Part shown: positions 45,211-55,479 of the stretch, piece after piece
How positions within the stretch are numbered: position 1 is the stretch's first letter
How the letters are laid out: every line of letters begins with the position of its first letter
Assembly (NCBI GenBank): GCA_964019155.1
Contig: OZ025240.1
Coordinates: forward strand, 39,384,715-39,448,714
Direction: 5' to 3'
DNA length: 64,000 bases
Source of the DNA: Osedax fenrisi
Lineage: Eukaryota > Annelida > Polychaeta > Sabellida > Siboglinidae
Program-made: the position numbers and the translations under genes
Notes under the pieces: model-generated
Databases searched by the model: none
What the model was told of the DNA's origin: nothing
What the model saw: only the letters and a program-made list of their open reading frames with translations

Positions 45211-45950
45211 TCATAGCCATCGATGATATCTGCTCCACTCCTGCTAAGGTTGTAAAAAGCATGCGACTTGCGCTGAGAAAGCAATGGAGCAGAAAATTCA
45301 TGGAACTTCCGTTACAAGGCAGTGTAGCTGAGTGTTTATCCCAGGATGCAAATTCTAAGGTAATCACTAAGCTAATATCACAAGAATCGACACTATCTTT
45401 CAAATCCTGGAACTATTGGCACATGGCTAGAACTCAGACTCTTCCAGTAAAAGCTTTTCCAGGCTCAACAGATAAAAAATGTAGGCAATGCTACTCCAAG
45501 GATGAAACGACGATGCACATATTGAATATGTGTACGGCATCACTAAAAATGATGACAGAAAGACATGATGCTGTCCTTGGAGTACTAACTAAGTTCCTAG
45601 ATGAATGCGATATTGAGTACGATACTAGCTACATCTCACTAGATAACTTAAAACCGGATCTTGTTATCAAATATAACAACTCATGTTATTTTGTCGACAT
45701 CACAATTCCCTACGACTCGATTACAAATATGGAATCTGCCGCTAATAGGAAGATAGAAAAGTATCGCCACCTCGGATATGTAATTCCCTTCTGTGTTGGT
45801 TCTTTGGGCTCTTGGTACTCTGGAAACCAAATTCTCAAGACAGAGATGAATTTTCCTACAAATACCTGGAAAATATTGAAGACCGCCAGTATTAAAGAAT
45901 CAATAGAAGGTTCGGGAAGAATTTTATCGAAATTCTTCAACTGTTTTTAA
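45132..45950 (+). CDS. R2-superclade ORF, C-terminal part: CCHC knuckle and REL endonuclease
   Basis: Continuation of the same protein in another frame; no good ATG (the frame opens at a TTG), so it is a fragment created by the frameshift. Counting from 45132: CCHC C117/C120/H129/C134, then the REL (PD-(D/E)xK-like) nuclease: RHDAVL at 144, KPDLVI at 174, YFVDITIP at 186, and the RKIEKY lysines near 207-210. This nuclease nicks the target for priming. All motifs look intact, so the only visible defect is the duplication upstream. Confidence 0.85.
   Translation: MDAHSICTRYAATHLGARIDISDGNIIIAIDDICSTPAKVVKSMRLALRKQWSRKFMELPLQGSVAECLSQDANSKVITKLISQESTLSFKSWNYWHMARTQTLPVKAFPGSTDKKCRQCYSKDETTMHILNMCTASLKMMTERHDAVLGVLTKFLDECDIEYDTSYISLDNLKPDLVIKYNNSCYFVDITIPYDSITNMESAANRKIEKYRHLGYVIPFCVGSLGSWYSGNQILKTEMNFPTNTWKILKTASIKESIEGSGRILSKFFNCF
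45140..45161 (+). repeat. 11-bp tandem duplication breaking the R2-like ORF
   Basis: GCACTCGATAT occurs twice head to tail (45140-45150, 45151-45161). With one copy, the upstream frame (WTRTRY) runs straight into AATHLGARIDI. Confidence 0.95.
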
Positions 45951-46189
45951 AGCGTTTTATTATTTTACTTAGCATTTTATATTGTATCTTTAGTTTATTA
46001 TCTTATTCTCTACTTTTAACTGTTTTTATCACAAAATTCTATTTACATATTTTATCAATTTTTATTTTGTTTAATTATTATAGATATTTTTATACCGTTT
46101 ACCTCCATTTTTAGGATCACTAACTATGATGAAGAGGTCATAAGCTCAAATATATTTGCTTAATTGATTTTTCAATAACACCCTTCTGA

Positions 46190-46253
46190 GTTATATATAT
46201 ATACATACATATATATATATATACATACATACATACATACATACATACAGACA
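46190..46253. repeat. TA/TACA microsatellite at retrotransposon 3' end
   Basis: (TA)n then (CATA)n with six or more CATACATA units, directly after the 3' leader of the R2-like element. Confidence 0.9.
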
Positions 46254-46542
46254 CATACTTTAATCATTAAGTTACAGTAATTATATAAAATACTGTATAC
46301 AATTCCCTGAGATTGTATATATATATTTTACTAAAATATACATGTTGTAGATCTTAAATTAAAATATAATTAACATTTTAAATATTAAACATATTAAATT
46401 ATAAAAAATAAAAATTAAAGAAAGAATTATATAATATATATAATAGGAATTGATTGAAATAATTTAATGTTAATATTAATGTATTTATTAATTCATCAGG
46501 TAAATGATTTAATTAAAATTCGGATATGATTAGATAATATTC
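46254..46542. other. AT-rich sequence
   Basis: 46501-46542 repeats part of the TIR of the following element in the same orientation; otherwise nothing seen. Confidence 0.5.
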
Positions 46543-46587
46543 TATGTTATAAATCGAGTACACACGGCTAAATGATTTGATTAAAAT

Positions 46588-47380
46588 CATGATTTAAAAA
46601 AAAAAATCAAAATCACATTGATTTTTTTGATTTTTTTGATAGAATAAATAAATAAATTTATCAATACAAATTTTATATTATTTAATCAGTTTTTAATCAC
46701 ATTTTAATCAAACTACTTGTATGGTATAGATGCCAACTCATAATGACATAAATTCCATAATTTAAGGAGGGTGTATATGAAAAACTAATACTAATAATAT
46801 TAATATATTTATTGTTATTTAAATTATTATTTTGTATTATAATATAAAATGTATATGAAATGATTATATTATGATCTTAACAATGTTCTATTGAATGTAT
46901 ATAATTCTTTGATGTTAAATATTAAAGAAACTACACATAAGATAAATATTTGTGAAATCATTTTTTTCAAAGAATGCATAATATAATATTATAGTAATTA
47001 ATAATTACTAATTATAAAATATATATCAAAGAGCTAAAATCTTTACATTCAAAGAATACATTATATAGCATGCTGCATAAAATATATATCAAAGAGCTAA
47101 AGATCTTTTATTCTATAATAGGTTTTTTATATAATATAATTTTAAATATATATATATAATATATTATATTTATTTTAAATAATAATTTCTAGAAATTTCT
47201 AGTTTAATATTTACAAAACAAATTAATTAAGCATTATAAATAAATATAACATTGGTAATACTATTAATAATAGTAATCCAAACTATTAATTACATTTTAT
47301 CAAATTATAAAAAAGTTGATTTATAATCAAAAAAAATCAAAAAAATCAAATAAATCATTGATTTAAATCAGACAACTCTG
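46588..47380. mobile_element. hAT-like remnant (GATTTAAATCAGACAACTCTG end)
   Basis: The right end reversed starts CAGAGTTGTCTGATTTAAAT and continues with TTTGATTTTTTTGA blocks. A matching but truncated inverted block (CACATTGATTTTTTTGATTT) lies at 46613-46640, missing the CAGAGTTG terminus. Confidence 0.5.
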
Positions 47381-47396
47381 CTTCTATATATATATA

Positions 47397-48178
47397 CAGT
47401 AAAACCTCTCTATAAGAAACCTCTTTATAAGAAAAACCTCTTTATAAGAAAATTGTTCACACATTTGGTTGGAATTCAACCTTTTCCATATTAAAAAAAC
47501 CTCTTTATAAGAAAATATTTTAAGAAAAATATAAGAAAAACCTCTCTATAAGAAACTTATTGTATACAAAATAATTATATATAAATAGAAGTATTATATA
47601 TTGATAACAATTATAGAAATTAATTATTATATAAGATATTTTTTTTTCTTACAAATATTATATTACATAAATAGCTCGAAATGAATTAAAATGAATTAAT
47701 AATTGTTATTGTATATCCATAAATTTATTAAAATTAATTAATAAATGTTATTTTTATCCTTGAATTTATTCAAATTAATTAATAAATGATATTGTATATA
47801 CATAAATTTATTAATATTAATTAATAAATGTTATTATATCCTTAAAATGTATTGATGATACAATTTATTATATTATACAATTAATTGTTAAATAATAGAT
47901 TATTATAATATTCATTATATTATATTCATCAATGATGATTCATAATTTATAATTTCTAATGTAAATCTAATGCTTAATAAAATTTCATTATGTATTAACA
48001 TGTCTAAGCCAAAACAATACAGTATACATTTAAAACAGTATACAAAATAAATATACTATATATATATATATAACCTATAGATTATATAATGCATTTTAAA
48101 TTATAAATTAATTCTTACAATCATTGGAAAAGTAAAAACCTCTTTATAAGAAAACCTCTCTATAAGAAAAAAGTACTG
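47397..48178 (+). mobile_element. Element with direct AAACCTCTCTATAAGAA phrase repeats (pogo/Tigger-like ends)
   Basis: Starts CAGTAAAACCTCTCTATAAG after TATA and ends AAGTACTG. The phrase AAACCTCT(C/T)TATAAGAA occurs at least six times, all in the same orientation, near both ends. CAGTA.AACCTCT is close to Tigger/pogo termini, but the right end is not a proper inversion. Confidence 0.45.
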
Positions 48179-48263
48179 AAAAAAAATAGTTTAATAATAT
48201 AATCATATCCAGATTTTAATCAAATCATTTAGCCGTGTGCACATGTACTCGATTTATAACATA

Positions 48264-48267
48264 GCAT

Positions 48268-48338
<71 letters not shown>

Positions 48339-49002
48339 ATATATAATATATATATATTATATACTATTTTGAATATTTTCACTTTTTAATTACACTGAAT
48401 ACGTATTATATTATAGTTTGGATCAGTCATTGGTTTGGATAACAATAATGACTAATTTACTTATTTATATTAATGAATATATATATATATATATATAGAA
48501 AATGATATATTAAAATAATAGAAAATTAAAATTAAATACTTTATTTGCAGTACGATTGTAGGTTATTATACGACTATGATGTTCTTTTAATATAATTAAT
48601 ATAATTCTCGATTAAAATAAGCACACATTTAATTACGCATTTAATTTAATTACAGTTTATATGTAGGTAATGAACATAAATATTTTAACTGACACTTTAT
48701 TTATCTGTGAACAAAATCAATATTCTATATTTTTAATTTAAATTATATTTATATTATATTTGTAATCGGTATTAATTCAACGTTATCTTCATGGTAGTTA
48801 TAATCGGGGAGTATAATTAAGAGCTCTCATATCGGTGAATACTTTCAAGAATAGTAATATATGATATATTATATATCTATTAATGATGATTTATACATCG
48901 ATCGCTTCAACTATTAGGTTATAGTGTCGAATAATTGACATTGATTTATATATAGGTAAAATATGGTAAAATAACCATTTATGTATACACTGGTTATATA
49001 TA

Positions 49003-49060
<58 letters not shown>

Positions 49061-49414
49061 TAATAGCTTATTTAATAATCTAGATACTAAGAAGTTATTA
49101 GTTTATTTAATTTGTAATATTTAATATTATATTATAATACTTAATAGCTTATTAACTATAGCGGCCATATATGATAGGAATTATATGCATATGCATATAT
49201 AGTATATATAATATACATTAATATAAATAAGGTAAAATAATCATGTATCTAATCATATATGTATATACTCATTATATATAAGTATACTTATATATAAATC
49301 TAAATAATTTTATTATTATCAGTTTTATATATATATTTAATATAACATTATATAATGCTTTATTTATATTACTTATTATATAATTATGTATAACCTATAT
49401 TATATAGGTATATA

Positions 49415-49481
<67 letters not shown>

Positions 49482-49605
49482 AAATTAATAGTATAATAAT
49501 AGTAATAGATTAATTAGCAATATTATAATACTTATAATATAATATATAAATATAATATTACAATATTATAATATAATATTATAATAGAATATAAATATGG
49601 CCTAC
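48264..49605. other. AT-rich sequence with long TA tracts
   Basis: TA tracts at 48266-48336, 48996-49054 and 49418-49480. A less AT-rich patch at 48770-48860 has no supported exon. No gene seen. Confidence 0.55.
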
Positions 49606-49678
49606 CTGATGACGTAGCTTCTGGCATTCTAAGACTTAATTGCAGCAGTTTCTCATTATTCCATTTTTGGTTACTCAT
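49606..49678 (-). CDS. Candidate first coding exon of an unknown gene
   Basis: Minus-strand ATG at 49678 opens 24 codons, MSNQKWNNEKLLQLSLRMPE then ATSS, ending in phase 1 at a GTAGGC donor. It is a compositionally distinct island in TA-rich DNA. No family recognised. Downstream exons would lie to the left, among transposons; none with matching phase was found, so support is only composition, frame and donor. Confidence 0.35.
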
Positions 49679-49844
49679 TATTATTTATAAATATATATAT
49701 AGAGTAATAATATTTAGGTATCAAGTAGGTAGTCTAATGTAGTAAAACTGTAAAGTAAAAATTTCTACTAATATAAATATATATACTTATTTATGTATAT
49801 GAGTGTGTATAATATATAATTAAATCATTGAATAAAATAAAGGT

Positions 49845-50188
49845 GCGTATGCATCACAAAATATAATTAATAATCTTAAAAAATTTAAATACAAATTAAA
49901 TAATTTAAAATATTTAAATCGAATACATTACGAGACACCTATTGCATTTTCTGGTACTAGCGGCCACTACTCCTGTATTTCTTATTTTAGTGCTTTTTTT
50001 TAATGACTAAGCAATCGTTAATATTATTCAATAATATACTTTATATATAAAAGTGAAATCACAGTATTCTAGAACTATATGATTTCTAGCTAATTCAAAA
50101 AAATAAGATATTCAAATTCAGTATTTATCGATATATTAGAAGTATTCTAAGGCATATTTATTTTCGGCCACTACTCCTGTTCCTCCCC
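49845..50188. mobile_element. Split TIR element, right half (CGGCCACTACT phrase)
   Basis: Begins with GCGTATGCATCAC, repeating (12 of 13 bases) the point where the left half ended at 33633. It continues as the homologue of the right 338 bp of the intact 30064-30897 element (shared CGAGACACCTATT) and ends CTGTTCCTCCCC|TA. Phrase copies CGGCCACTACTCCTG at 49959 and 50165. Confidence 0.85.
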
Positions 50189-50744
50189 TAGTATTTATTT
50201 TGAATATTAATAAGTAACATAATATAAATAAACATATAAATTATAAATACAAATTATATATTATTAATTTTCAATATTAGATTAGTATTCATCATCATAA
50301 TTGTAAGAATATTCTAGTATATGTGTTTAGTTCATTTTAAAAATAAAAACAATAAAAACTAGTTCGTATAAAATGTTTTTTTAAATGAACAATTTAAAAT
50401 AAAACATGTGAATATAAAATTAAAATATCAATAATTAAATAAATTGTATTTTATTAGTGAAATAAGATATTTCCCTTATTTTGTATCTATCACAATACTA
50501 CCGTTTTAATTTTTAAATGTATAGAAATATAGGTATTTTATTATGGTCAAGATTTACATTAAGAATATTAATATTTTATTGAGCTATATAGCTATATATC
50601 ACTATACTCTATAGAGTAAAAGAAGAAAAGTAAAGTAAGTATACATACTAGTATCTGGTAACATTATGATGTTGTAATACGTATAAGTAACGATGTATAT
50701 ATATAGGAACTAAAGGAAAGAGAAACCCTACATTTGATATTTGT
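50189..50744. other. AT-rich sequence, no feature seen
   Basis: No repeat ends or coding similarity recognised. Confidence 0.5.
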
Positions 50745-51208
50745 GCAGTGTTAGGACTGGAAACTATTCTTATGAAGCAATCAGCCGTCCATATATAGGT
50801 GAAGTTAATGTTTTAAATTGAATAAATGTGTCATATGGTAGTTTCTTGAAGTTTGGGGTTGATGATGTCGTGTGGATTTGTATAGGGAGAATATTCCAGA
50901 AGTATGGGACGGATATTGTCTATAGGCACGAGTGTTAGTTGAATGTAAGTTGTGTTTAGGAGGTATACCATCAACTATAGTTGAATTAAGAACATATTGG
51001 TGGAGCGTGTAGTGGTACAAGTTGGTAATTTAATTCTAATTAGGGATACTAGGTAGTTAGGAGAGTGAATATGGATGTATCTATGTTCTAGTGTTATCTA
51101 GTGTTATATATGATTCTATAGTGTACACTGTACGTTGTATTATACAACTTGTTTATATATATATATATATACAATATATTGTACAGATAACCTATGGAGT
51201 TTAGTTAG

Positions 51209-51288
<80 letters not shown>

Positions 51289-51762
51289 GTAGGTGGTTTT
51301 TCGTGGTATTTTGGTATATTGAATATGCATCTAGCGATAGAATTGTGAATAATTTGAAGTTTAATAATATATGATGAGGGGTATTGTATAGGATGAGATT
51401 GGAATAGTCGGATTTAGGCAGAAGTTATAATAGTGGCGGTGGATATTTGTATTGAATGATGAATTAGGCGTAGAAAATATAGTTGACGGTTTTGTAATTT
51501 TATGATGATGGACATTTTTGTCATAAAAACTAAAAGTACTGACAAATACAACACCAATATTTTTGACATGGGTAGAGTACTTGATAAGCTTAATATTAAC
51601 ATACATTACTATTTAATGGAGGAGGTGTTAGTACATTTTTACTTCGGAGTGGAAGGTTAAGGAATATAACCTCAGATTTAATTAGTTTGAAGATTAGGGA
51701 GTTAATTAGAGCGTTTTTAATGGTAGTAATAATAGAAGAAAGTTTGTCAGAGGCAAAACCCT
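50745..51762 (-). pseudogene. L2/CR1-like copy, 3' part (sense on minus strand)
   Basis: Minus-strand homologue of 6930-7785 of the intact element. It includes LSSIITTIKNALINSLIF, NLPLRSKNVLTPPP, PPKHNLHSTNTRA and the 3' leader GGACGGCTGATTGCTTCATA. A TA tract (51206-51285) is embedded. Heavily shifted. Confidence 0.85.
51206..51285. repeat. TA microsatellite
   Basis: (TA)n run of about 80 bp within the L2-like relic. Confidence 0.95.
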
Positions 51763-52118
51763 GCACTACTTGACATCTCTTCTGCATTCGATGCTATTGA
51801 CCCCGGCTATTGACCACTACATACTTAAACACCGCCCTATATACACCGGATGTATACATGCGGTGTCTATAGGGCGGTGTTTAAGTACCTATAGGTACTA
51901 CACACAAATGTCAATCTTCATTTAGTTGTAGTACATTACACCCTATTCCATGTAATACACGGTATTCCACAAGGATCGGTTCTCTGACCAATATTATTAA
52001 TCATCTGCATAATTCCCCTCCTCAACCTTATATCGAATTATCCAGTAGGCTTCCATACTTAATTCGACGATATACGATATTTTTTAAAATGTTCAGTAAA
52101 TAAAACTGTGCACCCGTA
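51763..52118 (+). pseudogene. L2/CR1-like copy, 5' part inverted (twin-priming product)
   Basis: Plus-strand homologue of about 6604-6936 of the intact element: LLDISSAFDAIDP at the start, then HGIPQGSVL, IIPLLNLISNYPVGFHT and KCSVNKTVHP at the end. It stops at the same retrotransposon coordinate at which the minus-strand 3' part begins. A 64-bp palindrome (51823-51886) lies inside. Confidence 0.8.
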
Positions 52119-52820
52119 ACAAAAATATAAATGCATCTATATATTATCGTTATAACGTAGTTTAGTTATACATATATACATTAACTATACATTATTTGCT
52201 AATGTGTTCACCTAGCATTGATACACATCTCATCATACGTTGTAGGTTAATGTAATGTTAATGTAACACGATTACAGTAACACGATTAAGGAAGGGGTGC
52301 TTAGGATACATATATAACTATAGATGCATATCCTATGATTGTTCGTATTGTATATTTGCCTTTAAGATGTGAGAATAGTTCAAATTTAAAATGTTTAAGA
52401 ATAGGTGAGAAGGTTGATTACATAAAAGACGTCTAATATAGGAATACTTTTTAGGTTGTTAGTGAAATTAGACCTACAACAATACGAGGAAACTTTATGC
52501 TAAGGGGATTTTAATCTAAATTTTCAATTACATTTTTTAATCAGTTATTTTATTAAATAATATAAGTAAATTAAAAATACTATTTATTTGATAATATCCG
52601 ACTCCTTAACTTATCTGATGATACTTTCTGTTCATCGTTAGATAGATATTTCATATAAAAACAGCTAATATCATTAGTATAATTCCTTATTTTCATGGTT
52701 TATCTCTACACTATTTCCTTGTAAATAACCTCATATAACAACTGGTCTCTTTTCTCTCTTCCTTGATATCAAGAAATTAAATCACACAATATGTATATTA
52801 CATTTTATTCTTTAATTTAT
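52119..52820. other. AT-rich sequence; decayed endonuclease leader at right
   Basis: The last 150 bp may be more of the RTE-type endonuclease relic, but are too decayed to read; otherwise nothing seen. Confidence 0.45.
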
Positions 52821-52929
52821 CTTATAGTGATTTCAATGCACATTTGGGTATTGATCATGATAATAAATATTCATATTATATTGAAACTAATAGAAAAATA
52901 TCTCTACTTGATCACTATCAAGTAAAGCA
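52821..52929 (+). pseudogene. RTE/L2-type endonuclease fragment, left arm of inverted pair
   Basis: Encodes SDFNAHLGIDHDNKYSYYIE then TNRKISLLDHYQ, the (G)DFNAHLG motif of AP-like retrotransposon endonucleases. The same 109 bp lies inverted at 54116-54224. Confidence 0.75.
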
Positions 52930-52952
52930 CTCTACTATAGAAGAGTGATCAG

Positions 52953-54053
52953 CAGGGTTGTTTGGGTTTTTTCGTTCGGTTTTTTCAAATGGGTTTTTTC
53001 ATTGGTTTTTTCGGTTTTTTAAAATGAAAAAACCATTGGTTTTTTCTTTACATTTATATAAATATAATAGTACTACATTAATAATATTATTAATCCTGTA
53101 TTAATATTGATTATGTTATAATATGTTATAATAATTAGAAAATGAAAATATAATATACATAATCGAAAAGACTCTCTATAGAGATCTCTATATATCTATA
53201 TATGTCTGTGATAATATATTATATAATAATAATGAATTTCATATTATGAAATATTATTGTGAAGTTTATACTTTGCTGTCTAGGCTTTATAGACAAAAGT
53301 TTAACTCAGCTCATCTAAGACAAGCAGGTGGAAGTAAGCTAATGATGCTATGGGATAGAAACGCTATGGAATACGCTTGCAGATAGTATCGAGAGTTATT
53401 ATAAGAATTGGACATTGATAAAGATATTATCACAAAAATATCCAACATTGGATTAAAAGAAGTGCTGAAGATATGCTAAAAATAATGAAACCAATTTCTA
53501 TATACTTAAACATGCTACAGAACGATTCAACAAAAAGTGCAGATGTTGTACGAATCTGGAAAGATCTAATTGATAATGTAACAAATATTATAGATGATGA
53601 TCAAATAATCACGCCATACCATATGTTAATGATGAAATCTTTAAAATAATGTAATCCTTAATGACAGCTAAAAGTTCTAGTGCCGGGGTAGAAAGATTTG
53701 TTCATCTTTTGGTATAGTTCAGCCAAAGTTAAGCAACGGACTTGGAAATGAGAAGGCTGGAAAACTTGTATATTTATTCAAATATGTTAATAGTTGATAT
53801 AATAATCATATGCTTAATTTATTGTTAATAAATTAATATGTTTGCGTGTTACGTTATTATGTATACATTATAATAATGTGTTATTTGTTATTAAATAGTA
53901 AATAAATTTAAAGAATTTTATATTTAATAAATTATAATTATTGAAAAAACCTAAAAAACCGAATAAACCAAATAAACCCAAAAAACCATGAAAAACCCCA
54001 ATAAACCGGTTTTTTCGGTTTTTTCGAAAAAACCCAAAAAACCGACAACCCTG
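52953..54053 (+). pseudogene. hAT element with degraded transposase
   Basis: Ends CAGGGTTGTTTGGG and, reversed, CAGGGTTGTCGG, with GGTTTTTTC subterminal repeats like the hAT copies at 2251. The interior (53280-53810) reads, across shifts, LKRSAEDMLKIMKPISIYLN then MLQNDSTKSADVVRIWKDLI, and SSSAGVERF, then FGIVQPKLSNGLGNEKAGKL. The last blocks correspond to the hAT C-terminal dimerisation region. Left flank GTGATCAG is repeated 15 bp beyond the right end (54069-54076), not directly at it. Confidence 0.8.
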
Positions 54054-54115
54054 CAGGGTGATAGTATGGTGATCAGTATTAATGGGGGTGGGTAAGTGTA
54101 CTGGTTTTATAAAAC

Positions 54116-54224
54116 TGCTTTACTTGATAGTGATCAAGTAGAGATCCGTTTCTATTAGTTTCAATATAATATGAATATTTATTATCATGATCAATACCCA
54201 AATATGCATTGAAATCACTATAAG
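54116..54224 (-). pseudogene. RTE/L2-type endonuclease fragment, right arm of inverted pair
   Basis: Reverse complement of 52821-52929 with few differences; encodes the same DFNAHLG segment on the minus strand. Confidence 0.75.
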
Positions 54225-54849
54225 ATCAACTGAAGAATAGTATACTATAGATAATATCACTGGTGATACTTAACATTCGCTTTCTTAACTTTATTTTATA
54301 ACCGAGTAAGTATTAGCATAGCAATATATATATATAATAATTATCAGAATTTAGTTATGACCATGGTAAACGAAGAAGCGCTATGCTTATCTAGTCATTT
54401 ACTTATTTCACTTTCCTATAGGACAATTATGAGGAGAAAATTATAGTAAAAGTAAAATAAAAATAAATAAAATATTAAGAGTTAAAGTTAGTAAAAGAAA
54501 TATATATGTATATAAAATATATACACAAAATATATACAAAAATATATGTTAAAAAATAAATTATAAATAAAATTTAATTATTTAATAATCTATTAGAATA
54601 ATACACTTATAAAAATACGATTTAATCATTAAAATTATAACCAGAGTAGCCAATAGTAATTGAAACTAATTAGGAAATATGGTGTATCAACTTCAGGGGT
54701 ATGGGTTCGTCAGGTCCAATGCCTTAGGGAACCTATTTGTGCCAATAATAAGAACACTGGCAATACCTTCCTCTCAGTAAAAGTATATCCCTTTCCCCGA
54801 CACGTACCATACCACACTATATATATATAAATACGGGCATTAAAATAGG
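54225..54849. other. AT-rich sequence with a GC-richer patch
   Basis: 54680-54820 is less AT-rich and has a box B-like GGGTTCGTC; it could be a second SINE head type, but the case is weak. Confidence 0.4.
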
Positions 54850-55045
54850 TCCTAAATAATATTTAGAAGTGATCTTATATAATTGTGTATACATAAATGA
54901 TCGGCTTTCGTTAAAACTATGAATGCCTTAACATGATATCGACTTCGAAGGGACATTAGAGCCATATGGTTATACGTGAAAACACCATTTAAGTTGATGG
55001 ATGGGATGAAAGGACTCCACTAAATAAAAATAATAATAACAATAA
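54850..55045 (+). mobile_element. SINE body copy (plus strand)
   Basis: AGAAGTGATCTTATATAATT, ATGATCGGCTTTCGTTAAAA, CTTCGAAGGGACATTAGAGC, CATATGGTTATA and AAAGGACTCCACT match the 39197-39436 SINE in order. The tail is AATAATAATAACAATAACAA. Confidence 0.75.
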
Positions 55046-55479
55046 CAATATAACACATTCACATGTATTTAATATACGATATATGATACAAAATGTATGT
55101 ATACTAATATAGTACTATATACGAGTATACACGTATATATATATATATATATGCGTATATATATATATCTTAAATATACCAATTATATTGTATTATCAAT
55201 TAATTTGTATATAAAGTGATGTTATTAATGTACGATATAGGTGTAGTATCTATATTCTATATACAATGATTCTCGATGTAACGATGTGACCTCCATAGTC
55301 AGGCGGTATATCATCAATCAAGATATATCGAATATACCGGAAGTATTAATTCTCTATAATTGTTTCGTTCAGTTTTCACATGTACTACACAGCTATCACT
55401 TAATAATACACATACTAATAGTGAGATAACACGTTTAGTTCTTGATTATCTCCACCATTCTAAACTTGTACCTATTTAC
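55046..55479. other. AT-rich sequence, no gene seen
   Basis: TA/TACG tract at 55130-55170; nothing else recognised. Confidence 0.5.

Larger units (their letters stand above)
42000..46190 (+). mobile_element. R2-superclade non-LTR retrotransposon (NeSL/R4-like)
   Basis: A single-ORF element with N-terminal C2H2 fingers, central reverse transcriptase and C-terminal CCHC plus restriction-like (REL) endonuclease, the architecture of R2/R4/NeSL elements. The 5' boundary is uncertain (a less AT-rich leader starts near 42000; a TA tract lies at 42350-42395). After the ORF, a 240-bp 3' leader ends directly in a TA/TACA microsatellite (46190-46253). The reading frame is broken once, by an 11-bp tandem duplication (45140-45161). 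Confidence 0.8.
46543..48263. mobile_element. TIR element (TATGTTATAAATCGAGTAC ends) with nested inserts
   Basis: The left end TATGTTATAAATCGAGTAC... and the reversed right end are identical for 19 bp, then differ by a 6-bp gap, then share CACGGCTAAATGATTTGATT. Inside are a hAT-like remnant (to 47380) and a block of repeated AAACCTCTNTATAAGAA units (47397-48178). Confidence 0.65.
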
